From: Gammaproteobacteria bacterium
Lineage (GTDB): Bacteria; Pseudomonadota; Gammaproteobacteria; SZUA-152
NCBI GenBank assembly: GCA_029882975.1
Contig: JAOUJW010000023.1
Span: 20,670-84,669 of the forward strand
Length of the DNA: 64,000 nt
Reading direction: 5' to 3'
In this document: in pieces, positions 10,939-20,262 of the stretch
Numbering within the stretch: position 1 is the stretch's first letter
How the letters are laid out: each line of letters starts with the position of its first letter
The notes under the pieces: model-generated
The model's database searches: none
What the model saw: only the letters and a program-made list of their open reading frames with translations
Told to the model about the DNA's origin: nothing
Position numbers and translations under genes: made by a program

Positions 10939-11826
10939 ATGCTTACATTTCCAAATATTGACCCGGTCGCATTTCATCTCGGTCCCGTCAAAGTCCACTG
11001 GTACGGACTCATGTATTTATTCGGTTTCGCCGGCGCTTGGTGGTTAGGCGTTAAACGCGCCCGTCAAACAGGCTCCGGCTGGACCGAAGACCAAGTATCC
11101 GACATGATTTTCTACGGCGCCATGGGCGTGGTCCTTGGCGGACGCATTGGCTATACCCTGTTTTACAGTCTGGATAAATTTCTTGCCGACCCCATTATGA
11201 TCCTACGCGTATGGGAAGGCGGCATGTCCTTTCACGGAGGCTTCCTGGGTGTATTGGTCGCCATGACTCTACTAAAAAAGAAACAGCAACGCAGCTTTTT
11301 CGGAATTATGGACTTTGTGTCCCCACTCGTCCCGATTGGTCTGGCAACCGGTCGAATGGGAAATTTCATCAACGGTGAATTGTGGGGACGTACCACCGAT
11401 GTACCTTGGGCCATGGTATTTCCCAGTGGTGGATCACAACCTCGGCACCCTTCCCAGTTGTACGAGTTTTTTCTGGAAGGCATCATCCTGTTTCTCATCC
11501 TTTGGTTCTACTCTGCCAAGCCCCGCCCGGTGATGGCGGTTAGTGGTATGTTTTCTTTGTTTTACGGTTTGTTTCGCTTTCTGGTGGAGTTTGTACGCCA
11601 ACCCGACGCTCACATGGGTGAGGGCGGGTTTATTGCTTTCAGCTGGCTTACCACCGGACAGCTGCTATCCTTCCCCATGATTTTACTGGGGGCAGGACTT
11701 ATTGTCTGGGCCTATAAACACAACGATGGTCATTCTGCGACGGCATCAGTCACGCAGACCGAAGAAAAATCAGCTCAGCAGGCGGCAAAAAACCAAGGAC
11801 AACAAGGCAAAAGAGGTAGTCACTGA
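10939..11826 (+). CDS. lgt: Prolipoprotein diacylglyceryl transferase
   Basis: Inner-membrane enzyme that transfers diacylglycerol from phosphatidylglycerol to the lipobox cysteine, the first step in lipoprotein maturation. The start is placed at ATG 10939 ([12 protein letters not shown]), which matches the usual N-terminus; an in-frame ATG at 10921 would add six residues and has a slightly better GGAG upstream. The signature [14 protein letters not shown] and the conserved RHPSQLYE and [12 protein letters not shown] segments are present among seven hydrophobic segments. An extra Gln/Lys-rich tail of about 35 residues ends the protein. Its stop overlaps the thyA start (TGATG), so the two are coupled. 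Confidence 0.95.
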   Translation: MLTFPNIDPVAFHLGPVKVHWYGLMYLFGFAGAWWLGVKRARQTGSGWTEDQVSDMIFYGAMGVVLGGRIGYTLFYSLDKFLADPIMILRVWEGGMSFHGGFLGVLVAMTLLKKKQQRSFFGIMDFVSPLVPIGLATGRMGNFINGELWGRTTDVPWAMVFPSGGSQPRHPSQLYEFFLEGIILFLILWFYSAKPRPVMAVSGMFSLFYGLFRFLVEFVRQPDAHMGEGGFIAFSWLTTGQLLSFPMILLGAGLIVWAYKHNDGHSATASVTQTEEKSAQQAAKNQGQQGKRGSH

Positions 11827-12620
11827 TGCAACAATACCTGGACCTGATGCGGCATGTGAAAGAAACGGGAGTTAAAAAGGAAGATCGCACCGGTACAGGC
11901 ACCTTGAGCGTATTTGGTCACCAAATGCGATTTGACCTTTCCCAAGGATTTCCCCTGGTCACGACCAAAAAATTACACCTGCGCTCCATCATCCATGAGT
12001 TACTCTGGTTCCTGCGTGGCGACACCAACGTACAATACCTGCATGATAACAATGTCTCTATATGGGACGAGTGGGCTGATGAAAACGGAAGTCTTGGCCC
12101 TATCTACGGCCATCAATGGCGCTCTTGGCCTGCAGCATCCGGACAAACCATCGATCAAATCAGCCAAGTCGTCACCCAAATTAAGGCCAACCCCGACAGT
12201 CGTCGCATTATTGTCAGCGCCTGGAATGTGGGAGAACTGGAAAAAATGGCCCTGCCCCCTTGCCATGCATTTTTTCAATTCTATGTTGCGGAAGGAAAAT
12301 TATCCTGCCAACTCTACCAACGCAGCGCCGATATTTTTTTGGGGGTACCGTTCAATATCGCGTCCTACGCCTTACTGACTATGATGTTGGCGCAAGTTAC
12401 CGATTTAAAACCCGGTGATTTTGTTCATACTCTGGGAGATGCTCATTTGTATCTGAATCATCTGGATCAGGCCGAGGAACAATTGTCTCGGCAACCGCAC
12501 CCTCTTCCGAAAATGCGTATTAACCCCAAAATCCATTCCATTTTTGAATTTTCTTTTGAAGACTTTGAATTGATTAACTATCAATGCCACCCCCACATCA
12601 AAGCACCGGTGGCGGTGTAA
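11826..12620 (+). CDS. thyA: Thymidylate synthase
   Basis: Converts dUMP to dTMP with methylenetetrahydrofolate, producing dihydrofolate. It has 264 residues, as in E. coli. The catalytic cysteine is C146 in [12 protein letters not shown], the phosphate-binding arginines lie in [12 protein letters not shown], and the folate-site segment GDAHLYLNH is intact. The ATG overlaps the lgt stop by one base. folA follows after 19 bases, pairing the producer of dihydrofolate with the enzyme that reduces it. Confidence 0.98.
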   Translation: MQQYLDLMRHVKETGVKKEDRTGTGTLSVFGHQMRFDLSQGFPLVTTKKLHLRSIIHELLWFLRGDTNVQYLHDNNVSIWDEWADENGSLGPIYGHQWRSWPAASGQTIDQISQVVTQIKANPDSRRIIVSAWNVGELEKMALPPCHAFFQFYVAEGKLSCQLYQRSADIFLGVPFNIASYALLTMMLAQVTDLKPGDFVHTLGDAHLYLNHLDQAEEQLSRQPHPLPKMRINPKIHSIFEFSFEDFELINYQCHPHIKAPVAV

Positions 12621-12639
12621 TCGATTTGAACGCTTTAAC

Positions 12640-13131
12640 ATGAGCCGCGTCTCCCTGATCTGGGCCATGAGCGATGCCGGTGTGATCGGCATCGAAAACC
12701 GTCTGCCCTGGAAACTCTCCGGCGATATGAAATGGTTCCGACAGCACACTCTGGGCAAACCCATTATCATGGGCCGTAAAACCTATGAATCCTTCGGCTC
12801 CAAGGCCTTACCACAACGAACCAATATTATTGTCAGCCGTCAAGCGAACTATAAAGCAGACGATGCCAATGTATGCGGTTCATTAGAACAGGCAATTGAG
12901 TTGGCGGGAGATACGGAAGAGATCATGGTGATAGGTGGCGCTTCCATCTACCAACAGGCGCTGCCTCTGGCCGGACGACTGTATATGACTCTGGTACACG
13001 CCGATGTGCAAGGGGACGCACACTTTCCTGCATTTGATACCCAGACGTGGGGTGAGGTGTTGCGGGAAGAACATCAGGCTGATGAGAAAAATCAATTTCC
13101 TTATACGTTTATCATACTCGAGCGTCGGTAA
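12640..13131 (+). CDS. folA: Dihydrofolate reductase
   Basis: NADPH-dependent reduction of dihydrofolate to tetrahydrofolate. The 163-residue product has the active-site region GIENRLPWKLSGDMKWF, with the acidic catalytic residue at D29, IIMGRKTYESFG for the cofactor and VIGGASIYQQALP in the C-terminal half. It is the third gene of lgt-thyA-folA and ends nine bases before the stop of the convergent regulator gene, with no obvious terminator between. Confidence 0.97.
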   Translation: MSRVSLIWAMSDAGVIGIENRLPWKLSGDMKWFRQHTLGKPIIMGRKTYESFGSKALPQRTNIIVSRQANYKADDANVCGSLEQAIELAGDTEEIMVIGGASIYQQALPLAGRLYMTLVHADVQGDAHFPAFDTQTWGEVLREEHQADEKNQFPYTFIILERR

Positions 13132-13140
13132 GACAAACGA

Positions 13141-13932
13141 CTAGACAATTCTTTGGATCAACTCCTTGACGGTCTGGAACTCAAACGGTTTGTCGCAGAT
13201 TGCCGAGACACCGGACTGTTGTACCGACGCAATTCGGCTGGTATCCGTCTCACTGGACACCATCAATATAGGAATGGAGGCCTGCTGACTGCCGGAGCGG
13301 ACCAACTCCACCAATTCTCCACCATCCATTTCCGGCATATTGTAGTCGGTCACCAATAGATCAAAATACTGCTTACCTACCAGATCCAAAGCTTCTTTAC
13401 CATTTTCCGCCGTCTGGATATTAACAATACCCATATTGTTCAAAACCCGACTAATATGTCGTCGCGCAGTAAAACTGTCATCAACAACCAGAACACGTAA
13501 CTCATCAGCAACAAAGTCTTCCGTACTGATATCATCGGGGTCTATGTAATACAAAGTAGACTCCACGGCTTTTTTCAGCTGCTCAAATGAGAAGGGTTTT
13601 TTAAGGATGGCAATCACGCCGGCCTGTCGAATCGGCTCTAAATAACGATAGTTGGTTTCGCTGGAAATGAGCATAAAGGGCACATCGTTGAATTTGGCAT
13701 CCATGCGAACCGTTTGTACCAGCTCGGTACCGGTCATATCCTCCATATGCATAGCACTGACCAGAAGATCCGGCTTGTGTGAGGCCATCCGTTCCAACGC
13801 CTCGGTGGCCGTGCTCACCCAGGTTCTGTTTTTTATGGACAGTTGGTCCAGATAACCATCGATGATCCGCTGTTGCGCTTTTGATGGCTCGACCAACAAA
13901 ACATAGATGTCGCTAATGGTGAGATTGGACAT
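13141..13932 (-). CDS. Tandem two-receiver response regulator without output domain
   Basis: 263-residue protein made of two receiver (REC) domains and nothing else. REC2 (about 145-263) is complete: VVDD at 149-152, phosphoacceptor D196 in LLVTDYNMPEMDG, switch S227 and K248. REC1 (about 9-128) is degenerate: the aligned phosphoacceptor is A60 (LLVSAM), and the acidic pair is reduced to VEP at 14-16, although the lysine in LKKPF remains. REC1 therefore cannot be phosphorylated in the normal way and may serve for dimerisation or partner binding. No kinase gene is adjacent, so the upstream partner is unknown; a chemotaxis- or phosphorelay-type role is possible. Confidence 0.88.
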   Translation of the reverse strand: MSNLTISDIYVLLVEPSKAQQRIIDGYLDQLSIKNRTWVSTATEALERMASHKPDLLVSAMHMEDMTGTELVQTVRMDAKFNDVPFMLISSETNYRYLEPIRQAGVIAILKKPFSFEQLKKAVESTLYYIDPDDISTEDFVADELRVLVVDDSFTARRHISRVLNNMGIVNIQTAENGKEALDLVGKQYFDLLVTDYNMPEMDGGELVELVRSGSQQASIPILMVSSETDTSRIASVQQSGVSAICDKPFEFQTVKELIQRIV

Positions 13933-14045
13933 GGCATCATCCTTACCAAATTAAAATAGCATTCCAGATTTGCTATCGGCTTTGTATCGGTTTATTTTAG
14001 CAAAACGGCGGGAGCGACACCCGGGTTTTGTAAAATGTTTGTCAG

Positions 14046-14423
14046 TTATTCGTGTTTGGCTTGCTGTTGATAGGTATGTTTTCGGGCGCAATCATAAAAG
14101 ACGTTGACGGCGTAGCTGTGCGGAGAATTTTCCCATAGATAGGCCGCCAATATCACATTGAGCAACTCGGAATCGTATTTTGCCACCTTGGCTTCTCGAT
14201 TGAGCAATGACAAATCCAACGCGTGTTCCGCCGGAACGCCCAGGCGGGAATTAATTACCGAATCCATGCCTATCATAGCCTTAGCAAAACAAGCTTCCTG
14301 CTCACTATTACTGGGAACAAAGCCGTAGGATAGGGCTAAACCCGGTAAAACCATATTGAGACCAACGAGCACAAACAAAACGTTGATCTGTTGCCCAAAC
14401 ACTGAAAGTCGCAACCGTTGCAT
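14046..14423 (-). CDS. Small exported protein of unknown function
   Basis: About 125 residues beginning at ATG 14423 with AAAGGAG seven bases upstream; a GTG one codon earlier is the only longer choice. Residues about 12-33 form a hydrophobic signal peptide or anchor (INVLFVLVGLNMVLPGLALS). The mature part has two cysteines (EACFAKAM and FYDCARKH) that could form a periplasmic disulfide. I do not recognise the family. It lies alone on the minus strand between the two-receiver regulator and the sensor kinase. Confidence 0.65.
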   Translation of the reverse strand: MQRLRLSVFGQQINVLFVLVGLNMVLPGLALSYGFVPSNSEQEACFAKAMIGMDSVINSRLGVPAEHALDLSLLNREAKVAKYDSELLNVILAAYLWENSPHSYAVNVFYDCARKHTYQQQAKHE

Positions 14424-14896
14424 CACATGTCTCCTTTACCTATAAGAGAAACAAGATTCGAGCCAAACCCTTGGAACTGAACTTGTGAGCCCACTTCCGA
14501 GGAAATAACTCTCCACTTCCCTCATACCGGTAAAACATAGTGGCCTTAGTGATGTTAACGGCACTTTTCCCTATTAATTCTGGTCAAACTCAGCAAATTT
14601 GCCAACTTGAATTGCCAATTGTTTGTAACCTAACATCCATCCGATTGATATTCTTATGTTTTTAAAAACATCTTCCATTTCGTTAAAACCCGACACAATA
14701 CTGGATTTTAAGCATCAATTAAGCCATTCACGGCAACTCTACCCCATTTGCCTAAGTTCTTTGCATTCCGTATATTCACTGAAGCGACACAGTGACGGAA
14801 AAATGACAAAACCATGGCTGCCCGGTGACAAGTTTTCAAGCAACGGTAGCCTATGTTTTCTATGCTATTTATACCTTTGACGATAATTAAAATTAC
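14424..14896. other. Intergenic region upstream of the sensor kinase, with a 16-bp palindrome
   Basis: 473 bases, more AT-rich than the flanking genes, between a minus-strand gene and the plus-strand kinase, so it should hold divergent promoters. The clearest element is a perfect 16-bp palindrome, ATGTTTTTAAAAACAT, at 14656-14671, about 225 bases before the kinase start. I see no convincing coding sequence and no clean sigma-70 hexamer pair. Confidence 0.5.
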
Positions 14897-16774
14897 ATGG
14901 ATTGGCCAAAGCAAAAACAAATACCCGCCCTTATAGCCGCCTTTGCCGGCACGGTACTACTGCTCTGGGGACTGAGTAGCCTGCACACGATATTCAGCCG
15001 TGAATATTCTGACGCCACCAGCGAAGTTCTATCGCGCCATGAGACCCTGGAGCAGTACGCCGTTCAGGCTTTTAGGCAATCTCTGACACAACAGCTGGCA
15101 TTTACCAAGATCAATTTGGAAAACGTCTTACGTGACCCCCTGCTCCCCAGTGACAGCGTCCTGTACTTTAAGAACCAGTCCCAAGTACTACCGCGCCCGG
15201 CTGTATACACCCAGAGGGAAAACAACCAACAGGCAATTGCGCTTTACGAAGAGCTGATGGCGGCCGATCCCATTGATCTCGCGACCCAAAACCCGGAACC
15301 CTGGTTGCGATTGCGCGATGGTTTAAGCCGTTTCAAACTGGCTGTAGAGAGCCACGACTCTACCAATATTCGCTGGGAATTTCGCGAAATCAATTTTCGA
15401 CGCAACGTCAAGCCGCTACCGGGAGACAAAGACATTCCCTATATGATGGCTCTGCTGGACTATCTTTTGGCTTTCAGTACCCCGGAAAAGTCTTTGGTGA
15501 GTAATATGCTGCGCACAGGCTCTATTATCGAGCAAGCCTATGGTAATTACGGTCTGCAACGCGCTCTAATCGCAAAACGTAACGAATTCACTCAGGAAGA
15601 GTTTGATTTCCTAAAAAACCGCATCTTGACAGTATCGAAAAGATTTGAGATACCCTACGAAGACTTTCTGGCTCAAGCCAACAATAACAACCCTTTACTT
15701 GGCATCGATGTAAGCTTGTATGAACGCCCGGTTTTGATTTCTGCTGCTAATTCCAACCTACAATGGTATATAGAACCTTATGAGGGAACAGACCACCTGG
15801 GCACCATAGTCAACAGTAATGTGATTGTTCAACGTATTGAAGCCAATATGAAATCCTCAGGATTATTGCAAGAACAGGACACGCTGCAATTACCGGAAAA
15901 TGCGCACACTGCCCAGCTGGAACATCTATCATTATCGGTTCATACCCCGATCTTACGAAGCAAACTGAAGGCCGCTAAGGAACGCTATTGGTTGAAAACT
16001 CTGTTATTGCTTACCATTGCGGTACTCATCAGCAGTATCGCTTTCCTGGTCCTGTTGATCTTATACCGAAAACATCGATACCTGGCGCTCAAAGCTGATT
16101 TTGTCGCCACGGTTTCCCACGAGTTAAAAACCCCCTTGGCATCTGCTCGGGTGCTTGCAGAAACCATACAACGCAAAACAGAACACAGTGACCTTGTCAA
16201 AGACTATCCTAAGCGTATCATTCACGCCATCGACAATATGTCTTTACTGGTGGACAACATTCTGTCATTCAATCGACTAACCAAGGACTCCTGGAATTTA
16301 AGAACCTCTACCGTTTCCATTGACGCCGTGGTTTCCGGACTGACTCCGGAGTTTATTCAATATACCAACAAACCCTTAAGCATTGATATGAACGGCCCGA
16401 CTCAGACTGAAACACAAGCGGACGAAGAACTGATTAAAATACTGTTCCGCAATTTGGTCAACAATGCCTGTAAATACAACGACCGCGACACAGTGGATAT
16501 CGAGATTCGCTCTGAAACCACAGCCAAAGGCGAGAGCGTCGTATATTTCTCCGATAACGGAGTAGGTATCGCAGCGACTGATCAAAGTGAAATTTTTAAC
16601 GAATTCTCCCGCATGGGGGATAAACACAGAGAAGTTTCCGGTACCGGCCTGGGACTGGCCATCTGCAAAAAAATACTGCAACTTCACCGGGGTGACATCA
16701 GCGTATTTAAATCCGGTACCGAAGGAACCACATTCAAACTGATATTCCCCGCACCCGAACAGGAAATCGCATGA
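14897..16774 (+). CDS. Membrane sensor histidine kinase
   Basis: 625-residue sensor kinase. Membrane segments lie at about 10-30 and 367-390 and enclose a long periplasmic region of about 335 residues with no domain I can name. The HisKA box has H408 in ATVSHELKTPLASAR; the ATPase domain has the N box NLVNNACKYN, DNGVGI and GTGLGLAI. There is no HAMP domain between the second membrane segment and H408. It overlaps the response regulator gene by four bases (ATGA), so the two form a coupled pair. The soxYZ genes just downstream suggest, without proof, a sulfur-related stimulus. Confidence 0.92.
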   Translation: MDWPKQKQIPALIAAFAGTVLLLWGLSSLHTIFSREYSDATSEVLSRHETLEQYAVQAFRQSLTQQLAFTKINLENVLRDPLLPSDSVLYFKNQSQVLPRPAVYTQRENNQQAIALYEELMAADPIDLATQNPEPWLRLRDGLSRFKLAVESHDSTNIRWEFREINFRRNVKPLPGDKDIPYMMALLDYLLAFSTPEKSLVSNMLRTGSIIEQAYGNYGLQRALIAKRNEFTQEEFDFLKNRILTVSKRFEIPYEDFLAQANNNNPLLGIDVSLYERPVLISAANSNLQWYIEPYEGTDHLGTIVNSNVIVQRIEANMKSSGLLQEQDTLQLPENAHTAQLEHLSLSVHTPILRSKLKAAKERYWLKTLLLLTIAVLISSIAFLVLLILYRKHRYLALKADFVATVSHELKTPLASARVLAETIQRKTEHSDLVKDYPKRIIHAIDNMSLLVDNILSFNRLTKDSWNLRTSTVSIDAVVSGLTPEFIQYTNKPLSIDMNGPTQTETQADEELIKILFRNLVNNACKYNDRDTVDIEIRSETTAKGESVVYFSDNGVGIAATDQSEIFNEFSRMGDKHREVSGTGLGLAICKKILQLHRGDISVFKSGTEGTTFKLIFPAPEQEIA

Positions 16775-17490
16775 CAACAAACAACAACAGCCCGGCAAAA
16801 ATTCTAGTCGTGGAAGATGATGAAAATCTCAGATTGGCCGTAAGCGACAACCTTGAAGACCAAGGCTATGACGTTGTCTCAACCGGAACCGGGGCCAAAG
16901 CAACGGATTACGTACAACGCTATGAGTTCGACCTCATTGTGCTGGACATTATGTTACCGGATAACGATGGTTTCACTTTGTGCAGACAATGGCGCGAATC
17001 CAAAGTACAATCCATGATCCTCATGCTTACCGCCAAAGACCGGGAAGATGACATGGTGCAGGGCTTCAGTGCCGGAGCCGATGACTATATTGTCAAACCC
17101 TATCAATTGCGTGTATTCCTATCCCGCGTCGCCGCACTTTTGCGTAGACGCACCTCTACTACCCCCACGCTGAATAGCGCCACGGCGACCAGACTACCGG
17201 GCTATCACATCAACTATGAAGCACGAACGGTTAGCAATGACAGCGACCATACTGTGGAGCTGACCAAAATTGAGTATGATTTATTGCTCTACTTTCTTGA
17301 AAATGTGAATTGCGCTCTGACTTACGACGACATTCTTCATTCAGTCTGGGGTGAAAACATCATTGTCGTACAGGGCGCCGTTCGCAACACTATATCCAGC
17401 CTGCGCAAAAAGCTCAACGCGTCAACCATGAGCAGTTGGCGCATTGTCACATTGCGGGGGGTGGGCTACCGTTTCGAAGTGGACGAATGA
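16771..17490 (+). CDS. OmpR-family response regulator
   Basis: DNA-binding partner of the kinase encoded just upstream. It has 239 residues: a receiver at about 11-125 with VVEDDE and phosphoacceptor D59 in LIVLDIMLP, then a winged-helix output domain (IEYDLLLYFLENVNCALTYDDILHSVWG and the terminal LRGVGYRFE). The ATG overlaps the kinase stop. soxY starts 102 bases downstream on the same strand, so the regulator could control it directly or share its transcript. Confidence 0.93.
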   Translation: MTTNNNSPAKILVVEDDENLRLAVSDNLEDQGYDVVSTGTGAKATDYVQRYEFDLIVLDIMLPDNDGFTLCRQWRESKVQSMILMLTAKDREDDMVQGFSAGADDYIVKPYQLRVFLSRVAALLRRRTSTTPTLNSATATRLPGYHINYEARTVSNDSDHTVELTKIEYDLLLYFLENVNCALTYDDILHSVWGENIIVVQGAVRNTISSLRKKLNASTMSSWRIVTLRGVGYRFEVDE

Positions 17491-17592
17491 CAAAAACATG
17501 ACGGTAGTTTGATTTTAGCGTGACTCATCGCTGCGTCGTTCATCCTATGATTTCATCACAGTAAACAAAAACCAACTCTGTGAGGAAAAACC

Positions 17593-18057
17593 ATGAATAC
17601 GATTACCCGACGCAAATTCATAGCCAGTACCGCCGGTTGCAGCCTCGCCGGTCTATTTCTGCCAGGAAACTACGCATGGGCTCAGTGGCCTACTCAAGCC
17701 TTCGGTGGCAAAGACATAACCTCTGTTATAGAAAAACTCTACGGCAGCTCCAAAATGGAGGACAGCGCAGCCATCACCATTAAAGCACCCGATATTGCCG
17801 AAAATGGTGCAGTAGTGCCCGTCAGCATCAAAACCAAATTGACCGGTGTGGAATCTGTCAGCATACTGGTGGACGAGAACCCCAATCCTTTAGCCGCACA
17901 ATTTCTTATTTCACCCGGGAACAGCGGTGATGTCGCCACACGAATCAAGCTTGCAAAAAAATCCAAAGTTACTGCTGTTGTGAAAGCAAATGGCAAACTC
18001 TACACCAACAGTCGATTTATAAAAGTGACTCTTGGCGGTTGCGGCGGACCCGGTTAA
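17593..18057 (+). CDS. soxY: Sulfur-oxidation carrier subunit SoxY
   Basis: Carries sulfur intermediates during thiosulfate oxidation in the periplasm, bound to the cysteine of its C-terminal swinging arm. The 154-residue precursor begins with a twin-arginine signal (TRRKFIASTAG, then AWA before the mature part). It ends in the SoxY hallmark GGCGG with carrier cysteine C150, followed by only Pro-Gly. A GAGGAAA ribosome site precedes the ATG. soxZ follows after 89 bases. soxXA, soxB and soxCD are not in the window, so this is a split Sox locus. Confidence 0.94.
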   Translation: MNTITRRKFIASTAGCSLAGLFLPGNYAWAQWPTQAFGGKDITSVIEKLYGSSKMEDSAAITIKAPDIAENGAVVPVSIKTKLTGVESVSILVDENPNPLAAQFLISPGNSGDVATRIKLAKKSKVTAVVKANGKLYTNSRFIKVTLGGCGGPG

Positions 18058-18146
18058 ACCTCATGTGCCGACGTAAATCCACGGCAGTCACAGTTCGCAC
18101 CAACTTTATTCAATCCAAGCAACCTGCAATCAATGGAGTCTTTGTC

Positions 18147-18449
18147 ATGAGCATTCGAATTCGCACAAAAAATCAAGGTAGTAAAACAGCGGTAAAAGTC
18201 CTGATCCGACATCCAATGGAAACCGGATTACGTAAAGACAAATCAGGCGCGACAATACCGGTCCATTTCATTCGGGAAGTGGATTGCACGCACAACAGCA
18301 TAACGGTATTTAAAGCCATCTGGGGGGTAGCGGTGTCAAAAAACCCGTTTGTTTCCTTTGTCGTGAATCAAGTGAGCCGTGGTGACAACATCACAGTCAG
18401 TTGGGTCGACAATCTGGGACAATCTGACAGCAAATCAGTAACAGTATAA
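18147..18449 (+). CDS. soxZ: Sulfur-oxidation carrier subunit SoxZ
   Basis: Partner of SoxY in the SoxYZ heterodimer. The real start is ATG 18147 with GGAG nine bases upstream; the frame is open further upstream, but that part overlaps soxY and does not resemble SoxZ. The 100-residue product has the family pattern: IRTKNQGSKTAVKVLIRHPMETG at the N-terminus and an immunoglobulin-like fold ending in WVDNLGQSDSKSVTV. No signal peptide is present, as usual; SoxZ is exported together with SoxY through the Tat system. A rho-independent terminator follows within 40 bases. Confidence 0.94.
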   Translation: MSIRIRTKNQGSKTAVKVLIRHPMETGLRKDKSGATIPVHFIREVDCTHNSITVFKAIWGVAVSKNPFVSFVVNQVSRGDNITVSWVDNLGQSDSKSVTV

Positions 18450-18483
18450 TTGAGCTGCTTTTCAAACGACTCTTCCTCGTTTG

Positions 18484-18513
18484 CCGGCAAGTCGCTCTTG
18501 CCGGTCTCTTTTT
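18484..18513 (+). terminator. Rho-independent terminator after soxZ
   Basis: CCGGCAAG (18484-18491) and CTTGCCGG (18497-18504) form a perfect 8-bp stem with a 5-base loop, followed by a T-rich run to 18513. It ends the kinase-regulator-soxYZ transcript and separates it from the convergent TPR gene. Confidence 0.85.
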
Positions 18514-18541
18514 ATCCCGAACAACAGCCTTAATCAGAGCT

Positions 18542-18967
18542 TCAATTTAATGTATCTGCGAGCAACTCTTTTGCCCGTTTACATGCGGGATGATCCGGAT
18601 ATTTATCCACCAGCTCCTGCCAACAAGCCTTACCTTTCACAGGCTCCATTTTGGCCCGAGACAACAGTAATCCCAGATTGATATAGGCGTTGCCGTAGCC
18701 GGGATTGGATTTCACCACAGACCTGAAACAACGCTCAGCCAGAGAAACATCACCGTTCTGCCAGTACATGGTACCCAAATCAGTCATTGCACCCGGCATG
18801 TCAGGATTGATACGCAATGCCACATTGTAATACACAATGGATTGGGCCGCATCGCGATTATCGAAAAACAGATTCCCCAAGTTTAAAGCGGCTTCCAAAT
18901 CATCCGGATTGTTATTCAGTCGAAGCTTAAAGGCATCAATCGCCTGTTGTGTGTCTTTCTCATCCAT
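18542..18967 (-). CDS. TPR-repeat protein
   Basis: 141-residue soluble protein built almost wholly of tetratricopeptide repeats: about three full units from residue 25 (LEAALNLGNLFFDNRDAAQSIVY; MTDLGTMYWQNGDVSLAERCF; AYINLGLLL) and a partial one. Such folds are protein-binding scaffolds. There is no signal peptide. It is downstream of zapE on the same strand, 221 bases away, and convergent with soxZ. No specific partner can be inferred. Confidence 0.82.
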   Translation of the reverse strand: MDEKDTQQAIDAFKLRLNNNPDDLEAALNLGNLFFDNRDAAQSIVYYNVALRINPDMPGAMTDLGTMYWQNGDVSLAERCFRSVVKSNPGYGNAYINLGLLLSRAKMEPVKGKACWQELVDKYPDHPACKRAKELLADTLN

Positions 18968-19154
18968 TGACCTTCCCCTCTTTAAGGCAGAACACTATAA
19001 AACAGGGACTGTGATTTTTCCAGGAAAACGTGCAGGACTGAAAACTGCTTGTATCGGGCATTTACATTATGATAGTGCATAGTGCCCACAAAATCGGCAG
19101 CTGTTTTTGACAGAGGTAAAAGTTTCCAGAAAATGCTCTCCATGAGCTTTAGCT

Positions 19155-19199
19155 GAAACTACAAGCGCTAAAACTACAAGCGCTAAAACTACAAGCGCT
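19155..19199. repeat. Three tandem 15-bp repeats at the zapE stop codon
   Basis: The unit AAAACTACAAGCGCT occurs three times head to tail at 19155-19169 (first base G), 19170-19184 and 19185-19199. Read on the minus strand, each unit contains the end of zapE and its stop (CGC TTG TAG), so the gene end has been triplicated in frame. Confidence 0.95.
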
Positions 19200-20262
19200 C
19201 CTGAACAGCGATCTCTTGCAGGCGACTGGCGGTTCTTTGAAACTCATGCTGCAGCAGGCGGCCCTGGTATAAATGGGTCGGCATGACCTGAGCACCGATG
19301 ATGACATGGCATTGCGCGTCATACAACACATCAATTAGGTGAACAAAGCGCCTGGCCAGATCTTCCATGCTTTGGGTCAATGTGGGTATGTGGGTGACAG
19401 CAATGCAGTCAAACTGATTAGCCAGCTGCAAATAGTCTGATGTGGCTCTCCCATCGCCGCAAATAGAATGGAAATCAAACCACACACAGCGTCGGCTCAA
19501 ATACAGCGTCGCGATGTTACGACCGTTCAGATGCACCGTGTCCTCTAAAGTTTGCTCAGGATAACGCCTGTACAAGTATTCCCGCAGGTCATGATAGCTC
19601 ACTTCTCCGGTAATGAAATAGGAGGGGCGATTGAGCAGGGAGCTACAGCGGTGATCCCGATCACCTTGCAAATTAATCACATGCGTGTGTTGCTTGATTA
19701 ATTCGATGGCAGGAACAAACTGCTCCCTTTGCAGGCCGTTTTTGTAAAGTTCATCCGGTGCCAGATTGGATGTAACCACCAAAACCACGTTACGCCGAAA
19801 CAGTTCCCGGAGCAAGCCTCGCATTAACATCGCGTCCGTGATATCGGTTACATGAAATTCGTCCAAACACAAAACCCGGCAACGATGGGCAATATCAGCG
19901 GCAATCGTCGTCAAGGGTTCCCTACCACGACCTAATTGTGCCAGGGACTGATGCACTTCTTGCATAAAGACACTGAAATGTTTTCGGCGTTTTTCTGATA
20001 TTCCCAAGGAATGGTAGAACAAGTCCATAAGCCAGGTCTTCCCACGGCCGGTACCGCCCCAAATATAGCAACCTCGCAACGGTTGTTTGGGAGAGGAGAG
20101 GAACTGTGATAGCACGCCCCCCCAAATTGACCCGGTATAACCTGGGTCCGCGCCTAATTTTTCAGACAATCGCTCCAAGGCAGCAACAATTAAGCTTTGC
20201 CCCTCATCCAGGGTATAGCCGTTTTGTTCGATCTGAGCATGGTATAAGTCTGACAAACCCAT
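19189..20262 (-). CDS. zapE: AFG1/ZapE family ATPase
   Basis: Cytoplasmic P-loop ATPase of the AFG1/ZapE family; in E. coli ZapE binds the FtsZ ring under low-oxygen or heat stress. The 357-residue protein has Walker A GGTGRGKT at 69-76, Walker B CLDEF at 132-136 and the following FHVTDITDAM helix typical of the family. The conserved arginine-finger region (VVTSNLAPDELY) is intact. The stop codon lies in the last unit of a 15-bp tandem repeat. The start ATG is at 20262; the divergent lipoprotein gene begins 155 bases away. Confidence 0.93.
   Translation of the reverse strand: MGLSDLYHAQIEQNGYTLDEGQSLIVAALERLSEKLGADPGYTGSIWGGVLSQFLSSPKQPLRGCYIWGGTGRGKTWLMDLFYHSLGISEKRRKHFSVFMQEVHQSLAQLGRGREPLTTIAADIAHRCRVLCLDEFHVTDITDAMLMRGLLRELFRRNVVLVVTSNLAPDELYKNGLQREQFVPAIELIKQHTHVINLQGDRDHRCSSLLNRPSYFITGEVSYHDLREYLYRRYPEQTLEDTVHLNGRNIATLYLSRRCVWFDFHSICGDGRATSDYLQLANQFDCIAVTHIPTLTQSMEDLARRFVHLIDVLYDAQCHVIIGAQVMPTHLYQGRLLQHEFQRTASRLQEIAVQERL

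Noticed and set aside
19149..19334. Minus-strand frame with repeated Ser-Ala-Cys-Ser-Phe-Ser, and the possibility of a CRISPR-like array
   Set aside because: The repeats are contiguous 15-bp units without spacers, and the frame is only the shifted reading of the zapE end.
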